Origin: Faecalibacterium prausnitzii
Lineage (GTDB): Bacteria; Bacillota; Clostridia; Oscillospirales; Ruminococcaceae
NCBI RefSeq assembly: GCF_019967995.1
Contig: NZ_CP065377.1
Span: 1,054,001 to 1,118,000 of the forward strand
Length of the DNA stretch: 64,000 nt
Direction: 5' to 3'
Part shown: piece by piece, positions 41,798 through 51,028 of the stretch
How positions within the stretch are numbered: position 1 is the stretch's first letter
Layout of the letters: every line of letters starts with the position of its first letter
The notes under the pieces: model-generated
Database searches by the model: none
Told to the model about the DNA's origin: nothing
What the model saw: the letters and a program-made list of their open reading frames with translations, nothing else
Translations under genes and position numbers: made by a program

Positions 41798-42705
41798 ATG
41801 GAATCCTCATTCGTGAGGTGGAAACAAAGAACATCATGACTAAGTCTAGTCTGCCGGTAGGTGGTTACTCGGTCAATCCCTATGTGGGCTGTACACATGC
41901 CTGCAAGTATTGCTATGCTTCTTTTATGAAGCGCTTTACCGGGCACACGGAAGAATGGGGCACTTTCCTTGATGTGAAGCATTGGCCGGAAATTAAGAAT
42001 CCGAAGAAATATGCCGGACAGCGGGTGGTCATCGGTTCTGTGACAGATGGCTACAATCCACAGGAGGAGCAATTCGGGAATACCAGAAAACTTCTGGAGC
42101 AGCTGATCGGCAGTGACGCAGATATTCTGATCTGCACAAAGTCGGATCTTGTGGTACGAGATATTGATCTGCTGAAGAAGCTTGGACGAGTAACCGTTTC
42201 ATGGTCGATCAACACACTAGATGAAAATTTCAAGAACGATATGGACTCTGCTTCTAGCATTGAGCGCCGTATCGCTGCTATGAAGCAGGTATATGAAGCA
42301 GGTATCCGTACAGTCTGTTTCGTATCTCCGGTATTCCCCGGTATCACGAATTTTGAAGCAATCTTTGAGCGGGTAAAGGATCAGTGCGATCTGTTCTGGC
42401 TCGAAAATCTCAATCTTCGAGGCGGTTTCAAAAAGACAATTATGGATTATATCGCCGGAAAATATCCTGATCTTGTACCACTTTACGACGAGATCTATAA
42501 CAAGCATAACCGCAGCTACTTTGAAGCACTTGAAGTAAAAGCTGAGGAAATGGCTAAGAAGTATGATTGTCCCTTTGTGGATAATGAAATGCCTTATGGC
42601 AGAGTCCCGCAGGGACATCCGGTGATCGTAGATTATTTCTATCATGAGGAAATCCGAGGGACAGAAAATACCGGAAAAAGAAATCGTTCAACAGAAATTT
42701 TGTAA
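41782..42705 (+). CDS. Radical SAM mobile pair protein B
   Basis: The 307-residue protein has the motif CTHACKYCYASFMKRFTGH. Further landmarks are VVIGSVTDGYNPQEE, LICTKSDLVVRDIDLL and VFPGITNFEAIF, typical of the B member and related to SplB-like radical SAM proteins. It presumably works with protein A on one substrate. The start lies inside gene A. The tail overlaps nothing and an acetyltransferase gene follows after 91 bases. Confidence 0.88.
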   Translation: MEEEINGILIREVETKNIMTKSSLPVGGYSVNPYVGCTHACKYCYASFMKRFTGHTEEWGTFLDVKHWPEIKNPKKYAGQRVVIGSVTDGYNPQEEQFGNTRKLLEQLIGSDADILICTKSDLVVRDIDLLKKLGRVTVSWSINTLDENFKNDMDSASSIERRIAAMKQVYEAGIRTVCFVSPVFPGITNFEAIFERVKDQCDLFWLENLNLRGGFKKTIMDYIAGKYPDLVPLYDEIYNKHNRSYFEALEVKAEEMAKKYDCPFVDNEMPYGRVPQGHPVIVDYFYHEEIRGTENTGKRNRSTEIL

Positions 42706-42796
42706 GAACTTTGAACGAGGGAGACTCCTTGTCCGAAGGGCAAGAAGGTGCAACCGAGAAGATTTAGAACAATTCCAGTTTGACGGAGTAATGAAT

Positions 42797-43240
42797 ATGA
42801 AAATCCGAGAAGTGAATGAGAATAAAAAGCAGTTTATATCATTATTGTTATTAGCTGATGAACAGGAGAGCATGGTTGATCGGTATCTTGAAAAAGGAAC
42901 TATGTATGTGCTTGAAGACAATGATGTAAAAGCTGAATGTGTTGTCACCGATGAAGGTAATGAAATACTTGAAATCAAGAATATCGCAGTCGATCCGGAA
43001 AATCAGGGAAAGGGCTATGGCAAAGCACTAATTGATTTTCTTGCCGGTAAATATGCAGATGAATATTCTGTTTTGCAAGTTGGAACAGGTGACAGTCCAT
43101 TGACGATACCATTTTATGAAAAATGTGGATTTGTTCGTTCTCACAAGATTCCCAATTTCTTTACCGATAATTATGACCACCTAATTAATGAGGGCGGTAT
43201 ACAACTAATAGATATGGTATATTTGCAAAGACATATATAA
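42797..43240 (+). CDS. GNAT-family N-acetyltransferase
   Basis: The 147-residue protein has the GNAT acetyl-CoA motif IAVDPENQGKGYGKALIDFL and the C-terminal FYEKCGFVRSHKI. ATG 42797 is 8 bases after GGAG; the ATG at 42791 is too close. It ends the AT-rich cassette that starts at the MarR promoter. Acetyltransferases of this type often follow the radical SAM mobile pair, so it may act on the same product. Confidence 0.85.
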   Translation: MKIREVNENKKQFISLLLLADEQESMVDRYLEKGTMYVLEDNDVKAECVVTDEGNEILEIKNIAVDPENQGKGYGKALIDFLAGKYADEYSVLQVGTGDSPLTIPFYEKCGFVRSHKIPNFFTDNYDHLINEGGIQLIDMVYLQRHI

Positions 43241-43285
43241 CTTCCAGTTTACCACACGGGTACAGAGCTTTTGCTGCGGTACAAA

Positions 43286-43323
43286 ACAAGCCGGGCGGTG
43301 AGATGAATCGCCGTCTGGCTTGT
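43286..43323 (-). terminator. Terminator of the galactoside operon
   Basis: ACAAGCCGGGCGGTGA and TCGCCGTCTGGCTTGT pair with one mismatch; TTTTG follows on the minus strand. The rest of 43241-43481 holds no convincing gene. Confidence 0.65.
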
Positions 43324-43481
43324 TGGCTGTGAGGGAAAGGCCACGATGGACCTTCCTGCATGGGGGTAAAACGCTGTCTCTGATGCGGCACTCCGGTCTT
43401 TTGCAGCCTGCTCCTTGCCAGAGCTGTGTGCAAAGCACAGTACACGGGCGGGTGCTGTTTTGTTGGGGTTTGTTCATGCCG

Positions 43482-45083
43482 TCAGAAGGGGGTAAAACAT
43501 AATTTTTGCGGTGTTCCGTCCAGCAGATACCGGATATAGAGACGGTCGTTTTCCGCTTCTGCCTGCACCTGGGTGGCGTGCTCAAAGAGGGTGCGCAGAC
43601 GGCGGTACTCTGCCCGCTGCGCATCCGTGTAGCGGGACGGCATATCCGAGGTAAGGAACACATTGCCCAGCAGGGCGTTGACCGTGGCAAGGGTGCGTTT
43701 TTGCTCTGCCGTCAACTTGCAGTTTTCCTCCCGGAGGAAGAACACATCCGGGTCGCTGCCATAGGCACGGCCATTGAGCTGCCGCCGGAATAGCGTGTTG
43801 TTGAGCGCCTGCTTTGTGGACACCCGCTCCCGGTGGAACAGGCGCATATACCACACATCGTCCCAGTCCAGCCCTACGTCACAGCTGACACGGCAGTAAT
43901 CCACCAGCCCGAAAGCCGGCATCACCGGTACGCCGCAGCCGAGAATCTGCTTTTGCCCGCACCATGTGCGCAAAAGCTCCATAGCACGGTACATCCGGGC
44001 TGCCCGGCTCTCGCGGGCGTTGCCAAAGGGGGCAGCACCGTACAGAAAATCCAGCTTGACAAGGTCGAAGCCCCAGTCGTTCAGCACCCGGTCAAATACC
44101 CGGCGCAGATAATCCAGCACGGCCGGGTTGTCGATGTCCAGCGCATAAAAGCCGCTCCAGTTGCAGCCGCAGCACCACGGTGCACCGTTCACCTTCAGCA
44201 GCCAGTCCGGGTGCTGAAGGAAAAGGGCAGAGTCCTTTTCGCACACAAAGGGTGCAAGCCATAGCCCAGCCTGAAATCCGGCGGCGTGAATTTCCTCCAC
44301 CATGCCTTTCAACCCGTGGGGGAATTTCTGTGCATCCGTTTCCAGCCAGTCGCCTACCTTCGGCTCCCAGCCATCGTCGATCTGGAACAGGTCTCCCAGA
44401 CAAAGCAGGCTGCGACATCCGGTCAGATCCTCCCGGATGGTGTCCTCGGTGATGTCCTGATAGCGGTTGTACCAACTGGAATAGCCTGCCAGCTTCTTTT
44501 CAGTCCGGGGCTTGATGCCCATAGCCTGAAACCAGCCGTCGAACACCTCGGTCTCGCCGCCCTCGGCAAAAAACAGGTCAAGGAGTGGGAAACTGCCGCC
44601 GGGATGCTCCACCCCGGCGCAATCCCGCTCCAGCGTCAGCAGGGCGTTGCCGCTGTCGTAGCGGAGGATGGTGTAGCCCGGCTTCTCGTCCAGCGATGCG
44701 ACCAGCCGAAACTGCTTGCCCTTGCGGAAATAGCAGTAGGAAAAGCCGTGGCTCTGCCCCTTTTGATGCCCATAAGGCGCAAAATGATAATCGCCGTAGC
44801 GGTCAAAGGCGTATTTCTTGCGCAGAAAGCCGGGGATGTGGTCGGTGCCGCGCAGCTTGCCGTTCCGGTCCAGCTCCGGGCTGTAGGTCCATGTCTGGTA
44901 GCCGTTCATGAACAGACGCTCGTCTGCTTCCATCGTCCACGGCAGCGTGGCACGCACCGCCTTCAGCGTCCCGGCGGGCAGGTCTGCCGTCAGATGCAGC
45001 GCACCGCCATTCTCCGTGACCGTGCAGTTGCCTGTCTGTACGCCGCCGGAAGTTTCCGCGTACCAGTGCAGCATTTCAGTCAT
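43482..45083 (-). CDS. GH36 alpha-galactosidase
   Basis: The 533-residue enzyme removes alpha-linked galactose. Clan GH-D landmarks are FQIDDGWEPKVGDW, the nucleophile Asp in LVKLDFLYG and the acid/base Asp in CDVGLDWDD. It has no signal peptide, so it acts in the cytoplasm on imported sugars. ATG 45083 follows GGGAGG and overlaps the symporter stop by 8 bases. It is the last gene of a four-gene minus-strand operon. It is shorter than many GH36 enzymes (about 700 residues), so it belongs to the compact bacterial type. Confidence 0.88.
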   Translation of the reverse strand: MTEMLHWYAETSGGVQTGNCTVTENGGALHLTADLPAGTLKAVRATLPWTMEADERLFMNGYQTWTYSPELDRNGKLRGTDHIPGFLRKKYAFDRYGDYHFAPYGHQKGQSHGFSYCYFRKGKQFRLVASLDEKPGYTILRYDSGNALLTLERDCAGVEHPGGSFPLLDLFFAEGGETEVFDGWFQAMGIKPRTEKKLAGYSSWYNRYQDITEDTIREDLTGCRSLLCLGDLFQIDDGWEPKVGDWLETDAQKFPHGLKGMVEEIHAAGFQAGLWLAPFVCEKDSALFLQHPDWLLKVNGAPWCCGCNWSGFYALDIDNPAVLDYLRRVFDRVLNDWGFDLVKLDFLYGAAPFGNARESRAARMYRAMELLRTWCGQKQILGCGVPVMPAFGLVDYCRVSCDVGLDWDDVWYMRLFHRERVSTKQALNNTLFRRQLNGRAYGSDPDVFFLREENCKLTAEQKRTLATVNALLGNVFLTSDMPSRYTDAQRAEYRRLRTLFEHATQVQAEAENDRLYIRYLLDGTPQKLCFTPF

Positions 45084-46461
45084 GGTGCGTTTCCTCCCCG
45101 TGGAGCTGTGCGCTGATCTCGGCAGCGCGGGCATCGGTCAGAACAAACTTGCGGCGGAACAGCACCAGCGCACCAGCCAGCACCAGCATGGGCAGAACGG
45201 TCATCATCAGGCGCAGACCCAGCAGGGTTCCGGCGCTTTGTACTGCCACCGGGCCGGTCTCCTCCGTGTTGCCCACAAGACCGATGAGGTCCAGCCCGAT
45301 GCCGGTCAGGAATACCGCCACGCCGGAGGCTGCCTTGACCACAAAGGTCTGCATGGAAAAGATCACGCTCTCCTCCCGGCGTCCGGTCTTGAGCTGACCG
45401 TAATCCACGCTGTTAGAAAGGAACAGGGTGGTCAGCACGGTCAACATTCCGTTGCAGGCGAACACCACCACGCCCGGAATGCACAGCAGCGCAAGGCTAT
45501 GGGACAGGCCGGTCAGGCAGAACACCAGCAGGGTGGCGTAGCCGCACAGCGCCAGCACAAGGCTCAGATGGAATACCTGCGTGCTGCTGAACTTTTTGCG
45601 CAGCAAGGGGTAAAGCACCATCATGCCAAGGATCTGCGCCGCACCGCCCACGGTGGAAAACAGAGTGTAGGTGGCCTTCCAGCCCTCGCCGCCAAAGTCA
45701 TATTTGAAGAAATAGATGATAAAGTTGGAGGTCAGATACAGTGCCGAGTTGATCAGCACGATGCTGCCCACCACGACCATAGCCTGATCGTTGCGGAACA
45801 GGGCGGAGAACATCTCCTTTACGGTGGCGGTCTTCATCTCACTGGGGGTAGTTTCTTTCATGGAAATGCAGCACACCAGCTCTGTCACTGCAAAAATTAC
45901 CGCTACGATCAATGCCACCCAGCGGAAGCCGGCGCGCTCGCTGTCGCCGCCAAGGATGCCCACCAGCAGCATGGTGAACATGGCAATCAGGGCAGAGCCA
46001 ACGCCTGCACAGGTACGGCCCACCATGGAGAGGTTCTCCCGGTCTTTTGGGGTGCGGGTCACGGCCGGGATCATGGACCAGTAGGGGATATCCATCATGG
46101 TATAGGTAACGCCCCACAGGATGTACACCACGCTGAAGTAGACCATCAGCGCTGCTTCGTCCAGCACCGGGGCGGCAAACAGGGCGTAGAGTACCAGCGC
46201 ATTGAGCAGCGTGCCGGAAAAGATCCACGGACGGAACCGCCCCCAGCGGGTGCGGGTCTTTGCCACCAGAACCCCCATGAAGGGGTCGTTGAAGGCATCA
46301 AAGAACCGGGCAGCCATGAGCACGACGCCCACAAAGCTGGCCGAAAGCCCCAGCACATCCTGATAATAATACATGACGTAAGAAGCCGACAGGGCATATA
46401 CCATATCCTTGCCCACGGCACCAATACCAAATGCGGTTTTCTGTTTCAGGGTCAGTTCCAT
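45076..46461 (-). CDS. GPH-family sugar:cation symporter
   Basis: The 461-residue membrane protein of the glycoside-pentoside-hexuronide family (MelB-like) has about 12 hydrophobic segments. It carries the family motif in helix 2 (FFDAFNDPFMGVLVAKTRTRWGRFRP), where acidic residues bind the cation. It imports a galactoside, melibiose being the obvious candidate, for the two hydrolases. The start overlaps the GH2 stop by 10 bases and its stop overlaps the GH36 start, so the genes are translationally coupled. Confidence 0.9.
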   Translation of the reverse strand: MELTLKQKTAFGIGAVGKDMVYALSASYVMYYYQDVLGLSASFVGVVLMAARFFDAFNDPFMGVLVAKTRTRWGRFRPWIFSGTLLNALVLYALFAAPVLDEAALMVYFSVVYILWGVTYTMMDIPYWSMIPAVTRTPKDRENLSMVGRTCAGVGSALIAMFTMLLVGILGGDSERAGFRWVALIVAVIFAVTELVCCISMKETTPSEMKTATVKEMFSALFRNDQAMVVVGSIVLINSALYLTSNFIIYFFKYDFGGEGWKATYTLFSTVGGAAQILGMMVLYPLLRKKFSSTQVFHLSLVLALCGYATLLVFCLTGLSHSLALLCIPGVVVFACNGMLTVLTTLFLSNSVDYGQLKTGRREESVIFSMQTFVVKAASGVAVFLTGIGLDLIGLVGNTEETGPVAVQSAGTLLGLRLMMTVLPMLVLAGALVLFRRKFVLTDARAAEISAQLHGEETHHD

Positions 46462-48833
46462 ACAGCGTCCTCCTTTTCAATGGTAAACCGCAGCACAACG
46501 GGCTGGGTCTGCGGTGCAGAAACAGTCAGCAGGGCTTCTCCGGCAGTGCCCACGGTGCGCAGATAGGTTCCGGTCATGCCGCCCTCGGCAACGGCGGTCT
46601 GTGGACCCACAAGGGCGGCGCTGCCCTCCACCGCAAACTGCACCGGGAACTGTGCATAGGGGGCTGGGGTGCCGTTCTCGTCCAGAATGCGCACCCGGAC
46701 AGCCGCCATATCGTAAGTGTTTTTTTCCCGAAGAGCCGTCCGGCTGACCTTAACTTCCAAGTGCAGCTTTGCACTGGGGCAAAGGGTCACGCTGCGCACC
46801 ACATTGCCGTCCTGTACAGCATCGAACCGCCAGCGGGTAGCCTCGCCGCCCCAGTTGCCGACGTACCTGCCGTAGAGGGCTACGCCATCCTCAAAGGTCA
46901 TTTTGTAGTGCAGCATACACCAGCCGAATTTAACCTTGTAGGCAAGCGGCAGCCCCGCCAAGCCGTATTTCCCGGCAGCCAGCAGGCAGTCCCGCACAGC
47001 GGCCGCTTTGGACGGCGAAAAATGCTCCTGCGTTTCCAGCAGCTCGCCAATGGGATCGTCCATCACAAAGGGCGGATGCGGTAGGGCTGTCCACTCGCTG
47101 CGGCGCAGGGCGGTGACGAACACATCGTTTTTGTATAGCTTTACCTGCTGGGCATTGCTGAAAACATAGGCTGTGCCCAGCTGTCCGGCGGGGTTATCGC
47201 CGATGTCCATGGAGGAGCTGACCGCCAGCACCGGGTCAGCGTCACCCTGACTGGCATAGACTGCTGCCGCCAATTTGGGGTTGCGGAAGCTGTCCAGCAC
47301 CCCGTGGTAGCAGATGCGGTCGCCGGAGCCGAAATCCTTATGGGTCTGGTAGTCGAACATACACCAGCCGAAGCACCCGGCGTGTTCCCCGCTGGCATAG
47401 GCGGCGTTCTGCACCCGGACATGCCGCAGGGCGTGCTCCTGCCGGTGGGGACCATCGTCAAAGGCTTTTGTGGGGTACATGTGACCGTTGCACTCCGAGA
47501 TGAGCAGCGCCTTGCCCATATCCGGGGTCACGTCCTTTTTGGGCTTTGCGCCGGGCGTTACGCCGTTGTGGGAAAAATCGTTGTAGGCATAGACATCCTC
47601 CAGCAGATGGCTCTTTTCCAGATACCGCACGCCGGAGGTGGCGCGGCTTGGGTCCAGCTGATGGGCAATTTGATTGGTGCGGGTGTAGAAGGCATCGTCG
47701 TCCACGCTTTCGTTGATGCGTACGCCCCACAGGATGATGCTGGGGTGGCTGCGGTTTTGCAGGAGCATCTCTCGCAGCATCTCGCAGGCGGCGTCCTTCC
47801 AGTTGTCATCCCCGATGTGCTGCCAGCCCGGCAGCTCGGTGAATACCAGCAGACCCCGCCGGTCGCACTCATCCAGAAAATACGGACTTTGGGGGTAGTG
47901 GCTGGTGCGCACGGCGGTGCAGTGCAGTTCCTCCCGCAAAATGCGGGCATCCTCCCGCTGTAGGCTTTCCGGTGCGGCGTAGCCGATGTAGGGGTAGCTC
48001 TGGTGTCGGTTCAACCCCCGCAGGAAGGTCTTTTTTCCGTTGAGGTAAAAGCCATCCGCCCGGAACTCTGCGGTGCGGAAGCCAAACGTCACCTGTTTTC
48101 GGTCGATGGGCTGTCCGGCTGCGTTCAAAAGCTCTGCCACGGCATGATGTAGTACTGGGTGCTCGGTATCCCACGGCTGTGCGTCCGGGACGGAAAGCTG
48201 CATCTTCCCGGTTTCTGCCGCCTGTGCGGTCTGCTCTGCCAGCAGGGTGCCGTCTGCGGTCTCCAGCCGGATGCGGACCGCTACGGCTGCGGGCGCAAGC
48301 TCTGCCGTCCACTGCACCACAGCCTCTCGCAGGGTGGGCGTGTAGACGAACAGATCGGTCAGGCGGCTCTCTGCCGTAGCTTCCAGCCAGACCTCCCGGT
48401 ACAGCCCGCCGTAGGTCAGGTAGTCGATGACAAAGCCAAAGGGTGGAATGGCCGGGTCTTCACGGGTATCCAATTGCACGGTCAACAGATTTTCACCCTC
48501 CCGGTCCACAAGGTCGGTGATCTCCACCGTAAAGCCGGTATAGCCGCCCCGGTGCTGCCCGGCAACCCTGCCGTTGACCCGCACCACCGCCTGATGGGCG
48601 GCTCCGTCAAAGCGGAGGAACAGCCGGGGCGCAGCCTGTACCGGCGGCACCCGGAACCGTTTGCGGTAGCCGCAGACCATCTCGTAATCGGCAGGCGAGG
48701 CATAGTGCAGCGGCACCTCCCGGCAGGTATGGGGCAAGCGAACGGCTTGTTGTTTTGGTACAGGCAGCCCCTTGCCAAAGGCTTCTGTCCAGTGTCGTGT
48801 AAACTCCCAATCCTCGCAAAAACTGTGTTTCAT
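46452..48833 (-). CDS. GH2-family beta-galactosidase-like hydrolase
   Basis: The 793-residue protein has an N-terminal sugar-binding domain, an immunoglobulin-like domain and a TIM-barrel. Visible signatures are FGFRTAEFRADGFYLNGKK and LRGLNRHQSYPYIG. The acid/base Glu lies in WGVRINES and the nucleophile Glu in LISECNGH. A C-terminal beta domain follows. The likely reaction is hydrolysis of a beta-galactoside, though beta-glucuronidase-type activity is possible. There is no signal peptide. It overlaps TetR upstream by four bases (ATGA). Confidence 0.88.
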   Translation of the reverse strand: MKHSFCEDWEFTRHWTEAFGKGLPVPKQQAVRLPHTCREVPLHYASPADYEMVCGYRKRFRVPPVQAAPRLFLRFDGAAHQAVVRVNGRVAGQHRGGYTGFTVEITDLVDREGENLLTVQLDTREDPAIPPFGFVIDYLTYGGLYREVWLEATAESRLTDLFVYTPTLREAVVQWTAELAPAAVAVRIRLETADGTLLAEQTAQAAETGKMQLSVPDAQPWDTEHPVLHHAVAELLNAAGQPIDRKQVTFGFRTAEFRADGFYLNGKKTFLRGLNRHQSYPYIGYAAPESLQREDARILREELHCTAVRTSHYPQSPYFLDECDRRGLLVFTELPGWQHIGDDNWKDAACEMLREMLLQNRSHPSIILWGVRINESVDDDAFYTRTNQIAHQLDPSRATSGVRYLEKSHLLEDVYAYNDFSHNGVTPGAKPKKDVTPDMGKALLISECNGHMYPTKAFDDGPHRQEHALRHVRVQNAAYASGEHAGCFGWCMFDYQTHKDFGSGDRICYHGVLDSFRNPKLAAAVYASQGDADPVLAVSSSMDIGDNPAGQLGTAYVFSNAQQVKLYKNDVFVTALRRSEWTALPHPPFVMDDPIGELLETQEHFSPSKAAAVRDCLLAAGKYGLAGLPLAYKVKFGWCMLHYKMTFEDGVALYGRYVGNWGGEATRWRFDAVQDGNVVRSVTLCPSAKLHLEVKVSRTALREKNTYDMAAVRVRILDENGTPAPYAQFPVQFAVEGSAALVGPQTAVAEGGMTGTYLRTVGTAGEALLTVSAPQTQPVVLRFTIEKEDAVWN

Positions 48834-49393
48834 CGCGGCAGCACTCCTTCCAGTAAAATCGAGATCATTTCCTCCAGTACAGCCACATACTGCACCCCGC
48901 TTTCTGCCAGACTGCGGTCTGCCAGAAAGCTCTCGATGGACGCGGTGATCATCTGCCGCAGCACCGGCAGGGACACCGGACGCATGACCCCTTCAGCCAC
49001 AGCCTGCTCCAGCAGCGCCATGGTGGGTTCCCACCCGTTTTCCAATTGACTGCGCACCCGCGCCGCCACCACCGGATATTTCTCGTCCAGCTCCTTCATC
49101 TGCCGCAGGTCCAGCGCAGCATATTCCGTCGGCATGGCAATGATGACTGCCCGCAGCTTCTCCTGCAAAGTGCCGCTGCCCGCCAGAATTTTCTGCTTGC
49201 AGTGGTGGATCTCCGCAAAGGCATGGTCTACCATATCCAGCAAAAGCGCCTCCTTGGAGGGGTAAACGGTGTAGATGGTCTTTTTGCTGATGTGCAGCGG
49301 CTCTGCTACCTGCTGCATGGTGAAATGCAGCCCCTGTTGACGGAATAACTGCATGGCCTGCGTGCGCACCAGCGCATCGAGCTTTTCCTGCAT
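48830..49393 (-). CDS. TetR-family repressor of the galactoside operon
   Basis: The 187-residue protein has an N-terminal helix-turn-helix (FTMQQVAEPLHISKKTIYTVYPSKEALL) and an all-alpha ligand domain. ATG 49393 is 6 bases after AGGAGG. It is the first gene of the operon and the only regulator. Two inverted repeats of identical geometry flank its promoter and are the likely operators. TetR control of a galactoside operon is less usual than LacI or AraC control. Confidence 0.88.
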   Translation of the reverse strand: MQEKLDALVRTQAMQLFRQQGLHFTMQQVAEPLHISKKTIYTVYPSKEALLLDMVDHAFAEIHHCKQKILAGSGTLQEKLRAVIIAMPTEYAALDLRQMKELDEKYPVVAARVRSQLENGWEPTMALLEQAVAEGVMRPVSLPVLRQMITASIESFLADRSLAESGVQYVAVLEEMISILLEGVLPR

Positions 49394-49407
49394 GAGCGTC
49401 CTCCTTG

Positions 49408-49477
49408 TGGAAACTGTGCTTGCTTTTCTGGTTTCCATTCTAGTGCGGAAACCGAACTAAATCAAGCAGTTTCCGCA
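49408..49477 (-). promoter_or_regulatory. Galactoside operon promoter with two TetR-type operators
   Basis: On the minus strand the -35 is TTGATT (49465-49460), the spacer is 17 bases and the -10 is TAGAAT (49442-49437). GGAAAC-N16-GTTTCC occurs twice, at 49408-49437 (TGGAAAC/GTTTCCA) and at 49444-49477 (TGCGGAAAC/GTTTCCGCA). Confidence 0.8.
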
Positions 49478-49578
49478 TTTTCTGCGTTCTGCCAAGAAAG
49501 TGCAGACATTTTGCAGCAGAATGACAAAAAGAACCCCGGCGTGCTTTGAAAGCTGCCGGTTTTTTTGCGTGCGAAAGC

Positions 49579-49607
49579 TTTTCAGTGGGGAGAAGGCATG
49601 GTATACT
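49579..49607 (+). promoter_or_regulatory. Shared-design promoter of the ClbS-like gene
   Basis: TTTTCA, a 17-base spacer ending in TGG, and TATACT at 49602-49607. TGGAATTCCGGAGGTG leads to TTG 49642. Confidence 0.65.
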
Positions 49608-49641
49608 GGGTGCAGCGATATGGAATTCCGGAGGTGTTTTT

Positions 49642-50160
49642 TTGAGAACATACAACAACAAGGAAGAGCTCAAGGCTGAGATCAATAAAGCATTCGAGAA
49701 GTATATTTCAGAGTTTGATGACATCCCCGAAGCCTTAAAGGATAAACGGGTCGAGGAGGTGGACCGGACACCGGCAGAAAACCTTGCGTATCAGGTGGGC
49801 TGGACGACACTGGTTTTGAAATGGGAAACGGATGAACGAAACGGTCTACCGGTAAAAACGCCGTCGGAGGACTTCAAATGGAATCAACTGGGCGGATTGT
49901 ATCAGTGGTTCACGGATACTTATGCACCGTTATCCCTGCAGGAGCTGAAAGCCCGATTGAAGGAGAATATGGATCGGCTCAATGCAATGATCGATGCCAT
50001 GAGCGAGGAGGAGCTGTTCCAGCCGCATAAGAGAAAATGGGCGGATGATGCCACGAAAACAGCGGTGTGGGAGGTGTACAAGTTCATTCACGTCAACACG
50101 GTCGCTCCCTTCGGGACCTTTCGGACTAAGATCCGGAAATGGAAAAAGCTTGCGCTGTGA
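49642..50160 (+). CDS. ClbS/DfsB-family four-helix protein
   Basis: The 172-residue protein begins with TTG 49642 behind GGAGGTG. It matches ClbS/DfsB (DUF1706) proteins: RTYNNKEELKAEINKAFEKY, PAENLAYQVGW, and the C-terminal VWEVYKFIHVNTVAPFGTFRTKIRKWKK. ClbS protects colibactin producers by hydrolysing the toxin; most relatives have unknown function. It stands alone behind the recurring promoter module, consistent with a single-gene cassette. Confidence 0.85.
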   Translation: MRTYNNKEELKAEINKAFEKYISEFDDIPEALKDKRVEEVDRTPAENLAYQVGWTTLVLKWETDERNGLPVKTPSEDFKWNQLGGLYQWFTDTYAPLSLQELKARLKENMDRLNAMIDAMSEEELFQPHKRKWADDATKTAVWEVYKFIHVNTVAPFGTFRTKIRKWKKLAL

Positions 50161-50290
50161 TCTCCGCATTGCTGCACAGGATAAATATAAAGCGTATCTG
50201 GATTATTTTAGGATCAGGTATTAAGAAAAAGCATAGAAGCTGCGCTGAAAAACAGAAATTTGCAGAAACTTATGGAGGAATATAGAGATT

Positions 50291-50740
50291 ATGATAAAAG
50301 TGCTTTTTATCTGCCACGGCAATATCTGCCGCAGCCCCATGGCGGAATTTGTGATGAAGGACTTAGTGGAAAAGGCGGGGCTTTCCGGGCAGTTTGAAAT
50401 TGCCTCGGCAGCCACCAGCACCGAGGAGATCGGCAACCTGGTCTATCCGCCTGCCCGGCGCAAGCTGGCAGAGCACGGCATTTCCTGTGATGGCAAAACC
50501 GCCCGGCAGATGACCCGGCGGGACTATGAGAGCTACGACTATCTCATTGCCATGGACCACAACAACCTGCGGAACATGACCTGCTTTGTGGGCAGCGACC
50601 CCGATCACAAGGTGTCGCTGCTGATGGACCACACCCGCCGCCCCGGCGATGTGGCAGACCCGTGGTACACCGGGGATTTTGAAGCCACCTGGCAGGATGT
50701 GCTGGAGGGCTGCACCGCCCTGCTGGAAGAACTGCGATAA
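50291..50740 (+). CDS. Low-molecular-weight protein tyrosine phosphatase
   Basis: The 149-residue protein has the P-loop CHGNICRS (nucleophile Cys, family CxxxxCRS), then YDYLIAMDHNN, and the late Asp in DVADPWYTGDF (DPW), all as in LMW-PTPs. It is the only complete copy; fragments of others occur at 7193, 12142 and 53042. ATG 50291 follows GGAGG. A pentapeptide-type gene follows 12 bases later, the same order as near 7.2 kb. Confidence 0.92.
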   Translation: MIKVLFICHGNICRSPMAEFVMKDLVEKAGLSGQFEIASAATSTEEIGNLVYPPARRKLAEHGISCDGKTARQMTRRDYESYDYLIAMDHNNLRNMTCFVGSDPDHKVSLLMDHTRRPGDVADPWYTGDFEATWQDVLEGCTALLEELR

Positions 50741-50752
50741 AAGGGGAAAAGT

Positions 50753-51028
50753 ATGACGGAACGTTACTGCGAAGGCGAACGGTTTACCGGCCTGTCGTTT
50801 GCCGGGGAAATCTTTGAGCGCTGCGATTTTGCAGACTGCCTATTTGTGGACTGCTCCTTTACAAAATGTGAGCTGGACCACACCACCCTGAACGAGTGCC
50901 GGTTCGTGCGGTGCGAGATCACCGGGCTGCGGAGCGCATCCTCACCGGACAGGACCCGGAGAAGGTGGAAACCAAAGAGGTGCACATCAACGAGTACGGC
51001 ACCGACGATTACAGCCGCCTTGCGCTGA
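50753..51028 (+). pseudogene. Truncated pentapeptide-repeat gene joined to another gene's end
   Basis: The first 60 codons (MTERYCEGERFTGLSF... to CEITGLRS) match the intact gene at 7235-7822. At about 50936 the sequence changes to another gene whose own frame is +1 (see 50932-51087), and the pentapeptide frame ends in 30 unrelated residues. The product would have only half of the beta-helix. Confidence 0.8.

Noticed and set aside
40540-43240. Integron-type attC sites around the single-gene cassettes
   Set aside because: The shared flanks are promoter and leader sequences without the paired R and L boxes of attC, and no integrase gene is present in the window.
43205-43690. A minus-strand reading frame downstream of the alpha-galactosidase
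   Set aside because: It overlaps the alpha-galactosidase in another frame and has no ribosome site; the region holds only the operon terminator.
44908-46566. A 552-residue plus-strand frame across the symporter gene
   Set aside because: Its residue make-up (His/Gln/Gly rich) is typical of antisense to membrane-protein codons, and the minus strand carries a coupled operon.
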